DNA of 64,000 nt. Origin: Desulfuromonas thiophila. GTDB taxonomy: Bacteria; Desulfobacterota; Desulfuromonadia; Desulfuromonadales; Desulfuromonadaceae. The notes beneath the pieces are model-generated. The model searched no databases. It was not told where the DNA came from and saw nothing but the letters and a program-made list of their open reading frames with translations. The DNA is taken from assembly GCF_900101955.1 (NCBI RefSeq), contig NZ_FNAQ01000005.1, positions 47,361 through 111,360 on the forward strand, written 5' to 3'. Both the position numbers and the translations under genes were made by a program. Positions 24,636-33,401 of this stretch are shown here, in pieces; within the stretch, counting starts at the first letter, position 1; each line of letters opens with the position of its first letter.

Positions 24636-24708
24636 GCAAACAGGATTCAAGCCCTGTCTCCTTCTTTAAGCCTCGGCGCTTCCCTCCTTAGCCCGAGGCT
24701 CTTTTTTT
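24636..24708 (+). ncRNA. Candidate small RNA with C/U-rich loops
   Basis: The segment between the sigma54-like promoter and a strong plus-strand terminator is about 73 nt and has no open frame. It can form a small hairpin (ACAGG / CCTGT), then an unpaired TCTCCTTCTTT, then the terminator stem AGCCTCGG / CCGAGGCT, whose loop contains CCCTCCTT. The two C/U-rich stretches are complementary to Shine-Dalgarno sequences, a known feature of some regulatory RNAs. The RNA itself is inferred. Confidence 0.4.
24669..24708 (+). terminator. Plus-strand intrinsic terminator
   Basis: An 8-bp stem AGCCTCGG / CCGAGGCT (24669-24700) with a 16-base loop is followed by CTTTTTTT. There is no plus-strand protein gene upstream, so its natural user is the candidate small RNA. 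Confidence 0.75.
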
Positions 24709-24729
24709 GTCATTTCTTTCCTCTGGCGG

Positions 24730-26040
24730 TTAAACCGGGTAAGCGACCAGTTGCCCAGCCTGCAGCTGGTCGGCAACCCGTACCCGGCAAAGCTGGCCGG
24801 CCAGCGGTAAGTCGCTGACCACCAACAGCTCGACATATTCACTGCTGACCGCCTGAAAACCCCGCTGCCCCTGCCAGCACGTTGGCTGGCGTTCGCAAAC
24901 CACTTCCAGATTGCGACCACACTGCTGCTGCAGAAAATCCTGCGCCTGGCACTGGCCCAGCATTCGCAGCATGGCGGCACGACGGCGGATCAGATCGCCA
25001 TCAAGCTGCGCCGGCATGCTGGCGGCGGCGGTTCCCGGTCGGCAACTGTAGGGAAACACATGCAGATAACTCAATGGTAGAGATTTCAGGCACTGCAGGG
25101 TCTGGTCAAATTCGGCTGCGGTTTCGCCGGGGAAGCCCGTCAGCACATCAAGCCCCAGTCCTACTCCCGGCAAAGCTGTGGTGACATGGTCGATCAGGTC
25201 GGTGAAAAAGGCGGCGCTGTAGTGCCGGTTCATGCGCTGCAGCACCGTATCGCTGGCCGATTGCAGGGGGATATGCAGATGACGGCATAGGCGTGGTTGC
25301 CGCGCCAGCAGCTCGATCAGGTCGCTATCGACTTCCTGCGGTTCCAGCGAACCCAACCGCAGACGGGGAATCGTGGTTTCCGCCAGCAGCTGCTGCAGCA
25401 GCGTGGTCAGGCGGATGGCCGGCTGCAAATCCTGACCATAGCGGCCGATATGAATACCGGTCAGCACCACCTCGGCGTAGCCCTGTTCAGCCAGAGTCCT
25501 CACCTGAGCCACCACCTGCTCCGGCCGGGCACTGCGGCTGGGACCGCGGGCAAAGGGAATGATGCAATAGGAACAAAAAGCGTCACAACCGGTCTGGATC
25601 TGCACAAAGGCACGGCTGTGCTGGCTGAAACCGCTGATGGACAATTCAACCTGACCGCCACTACGACGAATGTCGCCCACCTGCCGCACCGGGCCATCGC
25701 CTTGCACAATCGCCAGCAGATCAGCCTTTTCGCGATTGCCAATCACAAACCGCACACCGGCAAGGGATTCAAACTGTTGCGGCTGCACCTGCGCGGCACA
25801 GCCAGTGACAAGGACGCGACAGGTGGGGTTAAGACGCCGCGCCCGTCGCACCCAGCGGCGCGACTGGGCATCGCTCTGGGCTGTGACACAGCAGCTGTTG
25901 ATGATCACCAACTCGGCGCCCTGTTCAAAGGACAGCTGGCGATAACCGGCCTGCTGCAGCAGCTGTTGCATTGCGGCCGATTCGAACTGATTGGCTTTGC
26001 AGCCCAGGGTCACCAGACTGAAGGTGGGTGGTGCCGTCAC
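24730..26040 (-). CDS. mtaB: tRNA (t6A37) methylthiotransferase MtaB
   Basis: A 436-residue radical-SAM enzyme that adds a methylthio group to C2 of t6A37 in tRNA. Motifs: the N-terminal UPF0004 domain with LGCKANQFES and further Cys (INSCCVTAQSDAQ, VTGCAAQ), radical-SAM CxxxCxxC in GCDAFCSYCIIPFARG, and HIPLQSASDTVLQRMNRHY. A C-terminal TRAM-like tail follows. The GTG start at 26040 overlaps the mnmA stop (GTGA) and has GGAGG 9 nt upstream; longer readings into mnmA are not credible. It acts on the product of TsaD. Confidence 0.93.
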   Translation of the reverse strand: MTAPPTFSLVTLGCKANQFESAAMQQLLQQAGYRQLSFEQGAELVIINSCCVTAQSDAQSRRWVRRARRLNPTCRVLVTGCAAQVQPQQFESLAGVRFVIGNREKADLLAIVQGDGPVRQVGDIRRSGGQVELSISGFSQHSRAFVQIQTGCDAFCSYCIIPFARGPSRSARPEQVVAQVRTLAEQGYAEVVLTGIHIGRYGQDLQPAIRLTTLLQQLLAETTIPRLRLGSLEPQEVDSDLIELLARQPRLCRHLHIPLQSASDTVLQRMNRHYSAAFFTDLIDHVTTALPGVGLGLDVLTGFPGETAAEFDQTLQCLKSLPLSYLHVFPYSCRPGTAAASMPAQLDGDLIRRRAAMLRMLGQCQAQDFLQQQCGRNLEVVCERQPTCWQGQRGFQAVSSEYVELLVVSDLPLAGQLCRVRVADQLQAGQLVAYPV

Positions 26041-27089
26041 AGGATAAAGCCTCCGCCCAGCACCGTATCGCCCTGATAGAAAACAGCCGCTTGCCCCGGC
26101 GCGATGCCAGCCTGGGGTGCCGTCAGCTGTACCCGCACCTGCTGCGGTCCAGACGATTGCAGGCGGGCGGCCACCGGCTGGTGGCGATAACGAATCTGAC
26201 AGCACAGATCATCGAAGGCCTCCGGCGACTGTGGCGCATTCCAGACCAGCTCAGTCACCTCGAAGGTCTCACGCAGCAGCAGCGGCCTTTCTCCGACCAC
26301 CACCTGATTGGCGATTGGATCCAGACGCACCACATAAAGAGGTTCCCGCCAGGCCAGATTGAGGCCCCGCCGTTGTCCGACGGTATAGCGGTGAATGCCG
26401 TTATGATTTCCCAGAACCCGGCCGTCAACATGGACCAACGCACCAGCCGGCGGTGATGCGGCGTCCGTCTCGACAAAGCGGATATAGTCATTATCGGGAA
26501 TGAAGCAAACGTCCTGACTTTCGCCACTGTCACCCGCCGCCAGGCCAAAACGACGCGCCTGTTGGCGCACCTGCTCCTTGGTCAGGTCACCCAGGGGAAA
26601 ACAGATCCGCGCTAGCTGCGGCGAGGACAGACAGAACAGGAAATAACTCTGGTCCTTGCGTAGATCGCTGGCGCGGCATACCCGCGGCCAGTCTGGCTGG
26701 CGCTGGTCAAGGCGAGCGTAGTGGCCGGTGGCCAGCAGGTCGCAGCCCAGGCGGTCAGCCTCATCCAGCAGCAAGCCGAACTTGAACAGCCGGTTGCACA
26801 GGACACAGGGGTTGGGCGTACGCCCCTGACAATAGCTCCGACGAAAAGGGGTCATGACCTGGCGCTCAAAATCGTCGACACAATCACAGACCCGAAAAGG
26901 AATGGCGAGTTCAGCAGCGACTCGACCGGCGGCAGCAATCGTAGCCTCTCCAGCCGCGCCCGGCAGCAGGCGCAGGGTGATGCCCTGCACGGCAAGGCCC
27001 TGTTGCTGCAGCAACAGGGCCGCCACCGTCGAATCGACTCCTCCGCTCAGGGCAACCAGGGCCGAACGGGGCCTGCTGTTCTCAGTCAT
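26037..27089 (-). CDS. mnmA: tRNA 2-thiouridine(34) synthase MnmA
   Basis: The protein has 350 residues. It thiolates U34 of tRNA-Lys/Glu/Gln using ATP and a persulfide relay. Motifs: PP-loop SGGVDSTVAA at residue ~14, the catalytic region RTPNPCVLCNRLFKFGLL with the first Cys, ATGHYAR, KDQSYFL and GESQDVCFIP with the second Cys. It lies 6 bp after nifS, its expected sulfur donor, and its stop overlaps the mtaB start. Confidence 0.95.
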   Translation of the reverse strand: MTENSRPRSALVALSGGVDSTVAALLLQQQGLAVQGITLRLLPGAAGEATIAAAGRVAAELAIPFRVCDCVDDFERQVMTPFRRSYCQGRTPNPCVLCNRLFKFGLLLDEADRLGCDLLATGHYARLDQRQPDWPRVCRASDLRKDQSYFLFCLSSPQLARICFPLGDLTKEQVRQQARRFGLAAGDSGESQDVCFIPDNDYIRFVETDAASPPAGALVHVDGRVLGNHNGIHRYTVGQRRGLNLAWREPLYVVRLDPIANQVVVGERPLLLRETFEVTELVWNAPQSPEAFDDLCCQIRYRHQPVAARLQSSGPQQVRVQLTAPQAGIAPGQAAVFYQGDTVLGGGFIL

Positions 27090-27095
27090 GCGGTC

Positions 27096-28310
27096 TCAAT
27101 CATGGTCAGCCAGCAGACATTCGATGACCGGACAATCAAAAAGCGACAGATCGACATCAGCAGGCAGGCTCAGGGACTGTAGTCGTCCGACCACCGCCGG
27201 TAGACGTTGCAACAGTGCCGCCACCTCGGCTTCACTGGTCTGATAGCCCAGGCTCAGCCGCACGCTGGAATGCAACCGTGCCCCAGGCACCCCCATGGCG
27301 CTGAGCACATGCGAAGCCCCGGCACTGCCCGAGGTGCAAGCGCTGCCCGAAGAGGCCGCAATACCGACCAGATCCAGCCCCAGCAGCAGCCCCTCGCCCT
27401 CGATCTGCGGGAAACTCAGATTCAGGGTGTTTGGCAAACAGCTGTGGGGATCGCCATTGCGTACGACCTCGGGAACTGCGGCCCGGATGCCATCTTCGAG
27501 CTGCCGCAACAGGGCCCGCTGCCGTTCGTTCTCCTGACACAAGCGCGGCCGGATCCAGTCACAGGCGGTACCCATGCCGACGATGCCAGCGACATGATGG
27601 GTGCCGGCCCGCAGCCCCCCTTCCTGATGACCACCATGCAAATAGGGGCAAATCGCCGTGCCTCGGCGCACAAAAAGGGCGCCGATCCCTTTGGGCGCAC
27701 CGATCTTGTGGCCTGACAATGACAGCAGATCTACAGGCGTCCGGCGGACATCAATGGGCACCTTGCCCAGAGCCTGCACTGCGTCGGAGTGAAACCGAAT
27801 GCCATGGCGGCGGGCCACGGCGGCTACGGCGTCGATGGGAAACAGCACCCCGGTTTCATTGTTGGCCCACATGACGGAAATCAGTACCGTATCGGGTCTG
27901 ATGGCCGCTTCGAGTTCGGCCAGATCGATCTGGCCGCTGGCGTCCACCGGCAGATAGCTGACTGAACCACCATGCCGCTCATGGTAGCGGCAGCTATCCA
28001 GCACCGCCAGATGCTCTACGCTCGTGGTAATCAGGTGCCGCCCCTGTGGCCGCAGGGTTTCGAGGCTGCCGAGCAGGGCAAAATTGTCGCTTTCGGTACC
28101 GCCGGCTGTGAAGATGATTTCCTCCGGCTCGGCTCCGATCAGCGCTGCCACCTGGGCACGGGCTGTTTCAATGGCCGTGCGGGCCCGCCGGCCGGGCTGA
28201 TGCAGACTGGCCGGGTTGCCGAAATGTTCCGCGAAATAAGGCCAGATTGCATCCCGTACCTGAGGCAACAGGGGGGTGGTGGCATTGTTGTCAAAATAGA
28301 GGCAGTCCAT
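27096..28310 (-). CDS. nifS: NifS/IscS-type cysteine desulfurase
   Basis: A 404-residue PLP enzyme that removes sulfur from cysteine as a protein persulfide for Fe-S assembly and tRNA thiolation. Motifs: MDCLYFDNNATTPL, SVEHLAVL, NNETG, the Lys-bearing SLSGHKIGAPKGIGALF, and the mobile-loop Cys in SSGSACTSGSAGASHVL, which is closer to NifS than to SufS. ATG 28310 has GGAG 8 nt upstream; a GTG at 28319 that overlaps the iscR stop is the alternative. It is flanked by iscR and mnmA. Confidence 0.93.
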   Translation of the reverse strand: MDCLYFDNNATTPLLPQVRDAIWPYFAEHFGNPASLHQPGRRARTAIETARAQVAALIGAEPEEIIFTAGGTESDNFALLGSLETLRPQGRHLITTSVEHLAVLDSCRYHERHGGSVSYLPVDASGQIDLAELEAAIRPDTVLISVMWANNETGVLFPIDAVAAVARRHGIRFHSDAVQALGKVPIDVRRTPVDLLSLSGHKIGAPKGIGALFVRRGTAICPYLHGGHQEGGLRAGTHHVAGIVGMGTACDWIRPRLCQENERQRALLRQLEDGIRAAVPEVVRNGDPHSCLPNTLNLSFPQIEGEGLLLGLDLVGIAASSGSACTSGSAGASHVLSAMGVPGARLHSSVRLSLGYQTSEAEVAALLQRLPAVVGRLQSLSLPADVDLSLFDCPVIECLLADHD

Positions 28311-28315
28311 GTCGC

Positions 28316-28768
28316 TCACTCCGCCGATGACACGCTGCGCTCCAGCCGCATTTGCACATGACGTTGAGCGTCGCGACTGAGGTCCTCGATGGAAATTGAT
28401 GCCAGAAAGGTGCGGATGCGCTCGCCCAGTTCCAGCCAGACCGGATGGGTGACGCAGAATTCGCGCATCTGGCAGTCCTTGCCGCCTTCAACACAGGCCG
28501 CCGGGGCAAGGGTTTCCTCGACGCTATCAATAATCTCGACTAAGGCAATCTGGTCGGCTGGTCGTGCCAGAACATAGCCTCCACCGGGGCCACGCACACT
28601 CTGGACCAGATCGCTGCGACGCAGTTTGGCGAACAGCTGCTCCAGATAGGTCAGAGAGATATGCTCGCTGTCGGAGATTTCACGAATGGAAACCGGCGTG
28701 CCATCCTGTTGCAAATTCAGCCGCACCATGGCCCGCACGGCATACAACGCTTTGGTTGAAAGACGCAT
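28316..28768 (-). CDS. iscR: Rrf2-family Fe-S regulator IscR
   Basis: A 150-residue winged-helix protein: MRLSTKALYAVRAMVRL, recognition helix ISLTYLEQLFAKLRRSDLVQSVRGPGGGY, and the cluster-binding pattern C-x6-C-x5-C-x2-H in ACVEGGKDCQMREFCVTH, close to IscR (C-x5-C-x5-C-x2-H). It senses 2Fe-2S supply and should control the nifS-containing operon it begins. Its stop meets the nifS start. Confidence 0.92.
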   Translation of the reverse strand: MRLSTKALYAVRAMVRLNLQQDGTPVSIREISDSEHISLTYLEQLFAKLRRSDLVQSVRGPGGGYVLARPADQIALVEIIDSVEETLAPAACVEGGKDCQMREFCVTHPVWLELGERIRTFLASISIEDLSRDAQRHVQMRLERSVSSAE

Positions 28769-28792
28769 CTTTCTTTTTCCTCACCACAGGGT

Positions 28793-29449
28793 TCAGGACT
28801 GGCGCTGCAACTGCTGCAGCTGCCGGGTCAGTTCCGCCACCTGCTGTTCCAGTTCAGTGATGCGCTGACATTGCACGTCAGGCAGGCGGCCGTGCTCCAG
28901 ATCGGGGCGTCGCTCTTCCGTCGCCGGTTGCTGTCGCTCCTGGGTGACTACCCGACCAGGAATGCCAACCACAGTGGCATTTTCCGGCACCTCTTTGACC
29001 ACGACGGAATTCGAGCCGATCTTGCTGCCATCCCCTACCGTGAACGGACCAAGAATTTTGGCGCCAGAGCCGACAACAATATTGTTGCCCAGCGTTGGAT
29101 GGCGTTTTTCCTTGGCCCAGGAGGTGCCACCAAGGGTGACACCATGATACAGGGTGCAATTGTCGCCGATCTCAGCCGTTTCGCCGATGACCACGCCCAT
29201 GCCATGATCGATGAAAAAACCACGCCCGATGCGGGCGCCGGGGTGAATTTCGATGCCGGTGACGAAGCGACTGAACTGTGACACACAGCGGGCAATGAAA
29301 TAAAACCGTCTCTGCCACAGCCCGTGCGCCAGGCGATGCAGTTGCAAGGCATGAAAGCCGGGATAACAGACCAGGACCTCTAGTACCGAACGCGCGGCGG
29401 GATCACGTTCGAACACCACCTGGATATCTTCCTTCAGCAGGCGAAACAC
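28793..29449 (-). CDS. cysE: Serine O-acetyltransferase
   Basis: A 218-residue protein of the short CysE type. It acetylates serine with acetyl-CoA, the first step of cysteine synthesis. The left-handed beta-helix repeats are plain ([44 protein letters not shown]), with the His pair of the active site. The C-terminus is extended by a charged, Gln-rich coiled coil ([21 protein letters not shown]), which is unusual. The GTG at 29449 is chosen because AAGGAG lies 8 nt upstream. Position next to iscR-nifS ties cysteine supply to sulfur delivery. Confidence 0.9.
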   Translation of the reverse strand: MFRLLKEDIQVVFERDPAARSVLEVLVCYPGFHALQLHRLAHGLWQRRFYFIARCVSQFSRFVTGIEIHPGARIGRGFFIDHGMGVVIGETAEIGDNCTLYHGVTLGGTSWAKEKRHPTLGNNIVVGSGAKILGPFTVGDGSKIGSNSVVVKEVPENATVVGIPGRVVTQERQQPATEERRPDLEHGRLPDVQCQRITELEQQVAELTRQLQQLQRQS

Positions 29450-29582
29450 GGCAGGCTCTCCTTGACAGGCAACAGGATGAACAACAGCAGCCACCAACCA
29501 CACCATTGCGATCAGCGACTGCTTGATAGCATTTTCCGAGAAAATCTGTCAACAAAGCCGCACCCGTAATCGGACTGCTTTG

Positions 29583-31091
29583 TTATAAAAAAAGCCGATA
29601 AGCGGGATTGTCCTGTTCTTCGATGTAGTAATAACCCAACGCATCCAGCACCGCGCGCACCCGTCCCGCCGCGCCCGGCGGCAGTTCCAGCCCGACCAGC
29701 ACCCGACCGTAATCACCCCCCTGGGCCCGGTAATGGAACAGGGAAATGTTCCAATCAGCGCCCAGGGCAGCAAGAAAACGCGCCAGCGCACCAGGGCGCT
29801 CCGGGAACCAGAAACGGTAGAGATGTTCATTAGTCACCTGCGCGCAACGGCCACCGACCATGTAACGCACATGGGTCTTGGCCAGATCGTTGTCGGTCAG
29901 GTCCTCGCAGTCATAGCCCTGCTGGCGCATCTGGGCAAAGAACTCGAAACGCTCCTGCTCATCACGGATGGAGATGCCGACGAAGATACAGGCGCTGTCG
30001 CCACAGGCCATGCGGTAGTTAAATTCGGTGATGTTGCGTTCGCCGACCAGTCCGGTACAGAACTGGCGCAGGGCGCCTGGCTGTTCGGGCATGGAAACGG
30101 CGAACAACGCCTCCTGCTTCTCGCCGATCTGGGTGCGTTCGGCGACGAACCGCAGCCGGTCAAAATTCATGTTGGCACCGGAGTTGATTGCCACCAGCCG
30201 CTGCTGGCGGATGCCCGTCTGCTGCACATACTTCTGCAGGCCGGCAACGCCCAACGCGCCGGCCGGTTCGACGATCGAACGGGTTTCCTGGTAAATGGTC
30301 TTGATGCCACTGCAGATTTCATCGGTGGAAACCAGCACCATGTCGTCGACATAACGGCGGCACAGATCAAAGGTGCGGCTACCAACCTGACGGACCGCCA
30401 CCCCGTCCGCGAAGATGCCGACGGTTTCCAGTTCAACACGCTGGCCGGCGCGCAGCGATCTGGTCATGGCGCAGCTGTCTTCCGGCTCGACACCAATAAC
30501 CTTGACGTCAGGCCGCAGGGCCTTGATGTAAGCGGCGATGCCAGCGATAAGTCCACCACCACCAACAGGCACGAAAATCGCGTTGAGTCGGCCAGCGCTC
30601 TGGCGCAGCAGTTCATCGGCGATGGTGCCCTGACCAGCAATGACATCATCGTCATCAAAGGGGTGGATATAGGTCATGCCGCGTTGTTGCTGGAGTTGGG
30701 CGCAATGTTCGGCCGCCTCGGAATAGTTGTCACCGTGCAGAATAACCTCGGCGCCATAGCTGCGTACCGCTGCAACCTTGATGGCCGGCGTGGTCGCCGG
30801 CATGACAATCAGCGCCTCGATGCCCAGTTTGCGGGCGGAAAAAGCGACGCCCTGGGCATGGTTACCTGCCGAAGCGGCAATGATGCCGCGTTCGCGTGCC
30901 GCCCGTGACAGCTGGGCAATACGATTGTAGGCCCCACGTAGCTTGAAGGAAAATACCGGCTGCAGATCCTCGCGCTTGAGCAACACCTGATTATCCAGCC
31001 GCAGCGACAAGCCGGGTGCTGGTTCCAGCGGGGTTTCACTGGCTGCCTCATAGACCTGCGAGGTCAGGATACGTTTCAACATGCCATACAT
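29583..31091 (-). CDS. ilvA: Biosynthetic threonine ammonia-lyase
   Basis: The protein has 502 residues, the full biosynthetic form. It deaminates threonine to 2-oxobutanoate, the entry to isoleucine. The PLP domain has KREDLQPVFSFKLRGAYNRI with the catalytic Lys, SAGNHAQGVA and VPVGGGGLIAG. Two C-terminal ACT-like regulatory domains follow (about residues 325-410 and 420-500), expected to bind isoleucine and valine. No strong Shine-Dalgarno is visible; an internal ATG at 31082 is equally possible as start. Confidence 0.93.
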   Translation of the reverse strand: MYGMLKRILTSQVYEAASETPLEPAPGLSLRLDNQVLLKREDLQPVFSFKLRGAYNRIAQLSRAARERGIIAASAGNHAQGVAFSARKLGIEALIVMPATTPAIKVAAVRSYGAEVILHGDNYSEAAEHCAQLQQQRGMTYIHPFDDDDVIAGQGTIADELLRQSAGRLNAIFVPVGGGGLIAGIAAYIKALRPDVKVIGVEPEDSCAMTRSLRAGQRVELETVGIFADGVAVRQVGSRTFDLCRRYVDDMVLVSTDEICSGIKTIYQETRSIVEPAGALGVAGLQKYVQQTGIRQQRLVAINSGANMNFDRLRFVAERTQIGEKQEALFAVSMPEQPGALRQFCTGLVGERNITEFNYRMACGDSACIFVGISIRDEQERFEFFAQMRQQGYDCEDLTDNDLAKTHVRYMVGGRCAQVTNEHLYRFWFPERPGALARFLAALGADWNISLFHYRAQGGDYGRVLVGLELPPGAAGRVRAVLDALGYYYIEEQDNPAYRLFL

Positions 31092-31471
31092 AGAAGGAAT
31101 CGCTCTCGTTGGATTGCCGGGAAAGCAACTGGCTGGCCTGATGAGCCGGCCAGTTCCAGGCCCTCACCACAGGGTGAGCAACCGGTTAAACAGGGGTTCT
31201 TTTCTTCGCTGCTCAAGCGCGTTCTTGTAACACGGCAAACACTGCGGCGCAAACCTTCCCTGCAGCTGCCACACCGCCCGGTGCTTGCTGATAGCACTGC
31301 GGCCCCTGATCGTGAAAAAACAAAACCTGTTTTGCGGAAAACCGGGACCGGCTCTCGACAAGGCCGACCGCTTTCCCTTATACTGGCGCGGTTGTGACGT
31401 TCCAGGGTCACGGCTGAGTTGATCTGGCGTTGATGCCGCCCGTTCGTATGCCATGCAAAGGAGAGTAGCAC
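31092..31471. other. Intergenic region upstream of fumarase
   Basis: About 380 bp between divergent ilvA and the fumarase gene. A good promoter for the fumarase is at 31355-31384. A small CTCACC / GGTGAG hairpin lies near 31164-31180. I see no leader peptide or riboswitch for ilvA. Confidence 0.5.
31355..31384 (+). promoter_or_regulatory. Sigma70-type promoter of the fumarase gene
   Basis: TCGACA (5 of 6) and TATACT (5 of 6) are separated by 18 bp. Transcription would start near 31391, giving an ~80-nt leader before the GGAG ribosome site and ATG 31472. Confidence 0.6.
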
Positions 31472-33085
31472 ATGTCTGAATTTTTCTACCAGGACCCCTT
31501 CCCCCTTGGCAAAGACGATACACAATATCGCCTGCTGACCAAGGACTATGTCAGCACCACCAGCTTCGAGGGTCAGGAGATTCTCAAGGTCGATCCGGAG
31601 GGCCTGGCATTTCTGTCGAATCAAGCCTTCCGTGAGGTCAACTTTCTGCTGCGGCCGGCTCACAACGACAAGGTGGCAGCCATTTTGAAGGATCCCGAAG
31701 CCTCGGCCAACGATCGCGGCGTGGCCATGGCCATGCTGCAGAATGCTGTGGTATCGGCCAAGTTCGAGCTGCCGTTTTGCCAGGATACCGGCACCGCCAC
31801 GGTGCTCGGCAAGAAGGGGCAGAATGTCTGGACCGGCGGCAACGACGCGGCCATGTTGTCCAAGGGGGTCTATAAGACCTACACCGAGGAGAATCTGCGC
31901 TACTCCCAGAACGCCCCCCTCAACATGTACGACGAGGTCAACACCAAGTGCAATCTGCCGGCCCAGATCGACCTGATGGCCACCGAGGGCAGCGAATACA
32001 AGTTCCTTTTCGTCGTCAAGGGCGGCGGCAGCGCCAACAAGAGCTACCTGTATCAGGAAACCAAGGCGACCATCAACCGCAACAGCTTTGTCGACTGGCT
32101 GGTGGGCAAGCTCAAATCCCTTGGCACCGCGGCCTGTCCGCCCTACCATGTCGCCTTCTGTATCGGCGGCACCAGTGCCGAATCCTGTCTGAAAACCGCC
32201 AAGCTGGCTTCGGCTGGCTACCTTGACGTCCTGCCGACGGAAGGCAATGCCCATGGGCAGTCGTTCCGCGACATCGAGTTGGAGCAGGAACTGCTCCAAC
32301 GCGCCCAGCAACTGGGTATTGGTGCTCAGTTCGGCGGCAAGTACTTTGCCCACGACATCCGCGTCATCCGCTGCAGCCGCCACGGTGCCTCCTGTCCCAT
32401 CGGCCTGGCGGTTTCCTGTTCGGCCGACCGCAATATCAAGGCCAAAATCAACAAGGACGGTATCTGGCTGGAGCAGATGGATAGCAATCCCGCCCGCCTG
32501 CTGCCCGAGGGTGGCCGCGGCAGCCGGCCCGAAGTGGTCAAGATCGATCTCAATCGGCCGATGAACGAGGTGTTGGCCGAACTGACCAAATACCCCATCA
32601 AGACCCAGCTTTCACTCAACGGGACGATCATCGTCGGTCGCGATATCGCCCATGCCCGTTTCCGCGAGATCATCGAGCGCGGCGAAGAACTGCCGCAATA
32701 CCTGAAGGATTACCCGATTTACTACGCTGGTCCGGCCAAAACGCCACCGGGCAAGCCCTCGGGCTCCTTTGGCCCGACCACAGCGGCCCGCATGGACCCC
32801 TATGTCGATATGCTGCAGTCGCGGGGCGCATCCATGATCATGATCGCCAAGGGCAACCGTTCACAGCAGGTCACCGATTCCTGCAAGAAACACGGCGGAT
32901 TCTACCTTGGTTCCATCGGTGGCCCGGCTGCGGCTCTGGCGGAATACAATATCAAGAGCGTGGAATGCCTCGACTTTGAAGACCTGGGCATGGAAGCGGT
33001 GTGGAAGATCGAAGTGGTCGATTTCCCCGCCTTCATCCTGGTGGATGACAAAGGCAACGACTTTTTCAAGGAGCTGGGAATCTGA
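31472..33085 (+). CDS. Class I (iron-sulfur) fumarate hydratase
   Basis: A 537-residue single-chain FumA/FumB-type enzyme, which interconverts fumarate and malate with a 4Fe-4S cluster. Motifs: [12 protein letters not shown] with the first cluster Cys near residue 105, [25 protein letters not shown] near 185, [20 protein letters not shown] near 225, [33 protein letters not shown] in the beta domain, and [22 protein letters not shown] precedes the ATG. A monocistronic unit with its own promoter and terminator. Confidence 0.95.
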   Translation: MSEFFYQDPFPLGKDDTQYRLLTKDYVSTTSFEGQEILKVDPEGLAFLSNQAFREVNFLLRPAHNDKVAAILKDPEASANDRGVAMAMLQNAVVSAKFELPFCQDTGTATVLGKKGQNVWTGGNDAAMLSKGVYKTYTEENLRYSQNAPLNMYDEVNTKCNLPAQIDLMATEGSEYKFLFVVKGGGSANKSYLYQETKATINRNSFVDWLVGKLKSLGTAACPPYHVAFCIGGTSAESCLKTAKLASAGYLDVLPTEGNAHGQSFRDIELEQELLQRAQQLGIGAQFGGKYFAHDIRVIRCSRHGASCPIGLAVSCSADRNIKAKINKDGIWLEQMDSNPARLLPEGGRGSRPEVVKIDLNRPMNEVLAELTKYPIKTQLSLNGTIIVGRDIAHARFREIIERGEELPQYLKDYPIYYAGPAKTPPGKPSGSFGPTTAARMDPYVDMLQSRGASMIMIAKGNRSQQVTDSCKKHGGFYLGSIGGPAAALAEYNIKSVECLDFEDLGMEAVWKIEVVDFPAFILVDDKGNDFFKELGI

Positions 33086-33189
33086 TACAGGATTTGAGGG
33101 ACTGAATCCTGACACTTGATTCAGGCTGCACATTCTGAGTAACTTAACGGCAGGGGGTGACCGCCGCCTGTTAAGCTTCATTCAGCGTA

Positions 33190-33236
33190 GACACAAAAAA
33201 AAGCCGGGCCATCAAGAGCCCGGCTTTTTTTGTGTC
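33190..33236. terminator. Bidirectional intrinsic terminator after fumarase
   Basis: A stem AAAAAGCCGGGC / GCCCGGCTTTTT with an 8-base loop has A and T runs on its flanks. It lies about 110 bp past the fumarase stop. The rest of 33086-33401 shows nothing further that I can name. Confidence 0.85.
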
Positions 33237-33401
33237 TGACATCCTGACGCGACTCCTCGTTTTTTGGGCGCTGCCCCGCACCCCCTTTTCCCCTGAACCA
33301 GGGACCTAACCGGAATCTGACAAAAACGTGACAGGCGAACAATACAACAGGCATAGACAGAGCGTTGCTGTTCATTTTTCACCCGCACCGGGAGGCTGTC
33401 G

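Noticed and set aside
29733..30908. A 391-codon plus-strand frame opposite ilvA
   Set aside because: Shadow frame; ilvA has catalytic Lys and regulatory domains on the other strand.
31076..32383. A 435-codon minus-strand frame across the ilvA-fumarase gap and into fumarase
   Set aside because: It covers the promoter region and runs antisense to conserved fumarase sequence; the translation is not protein-like.
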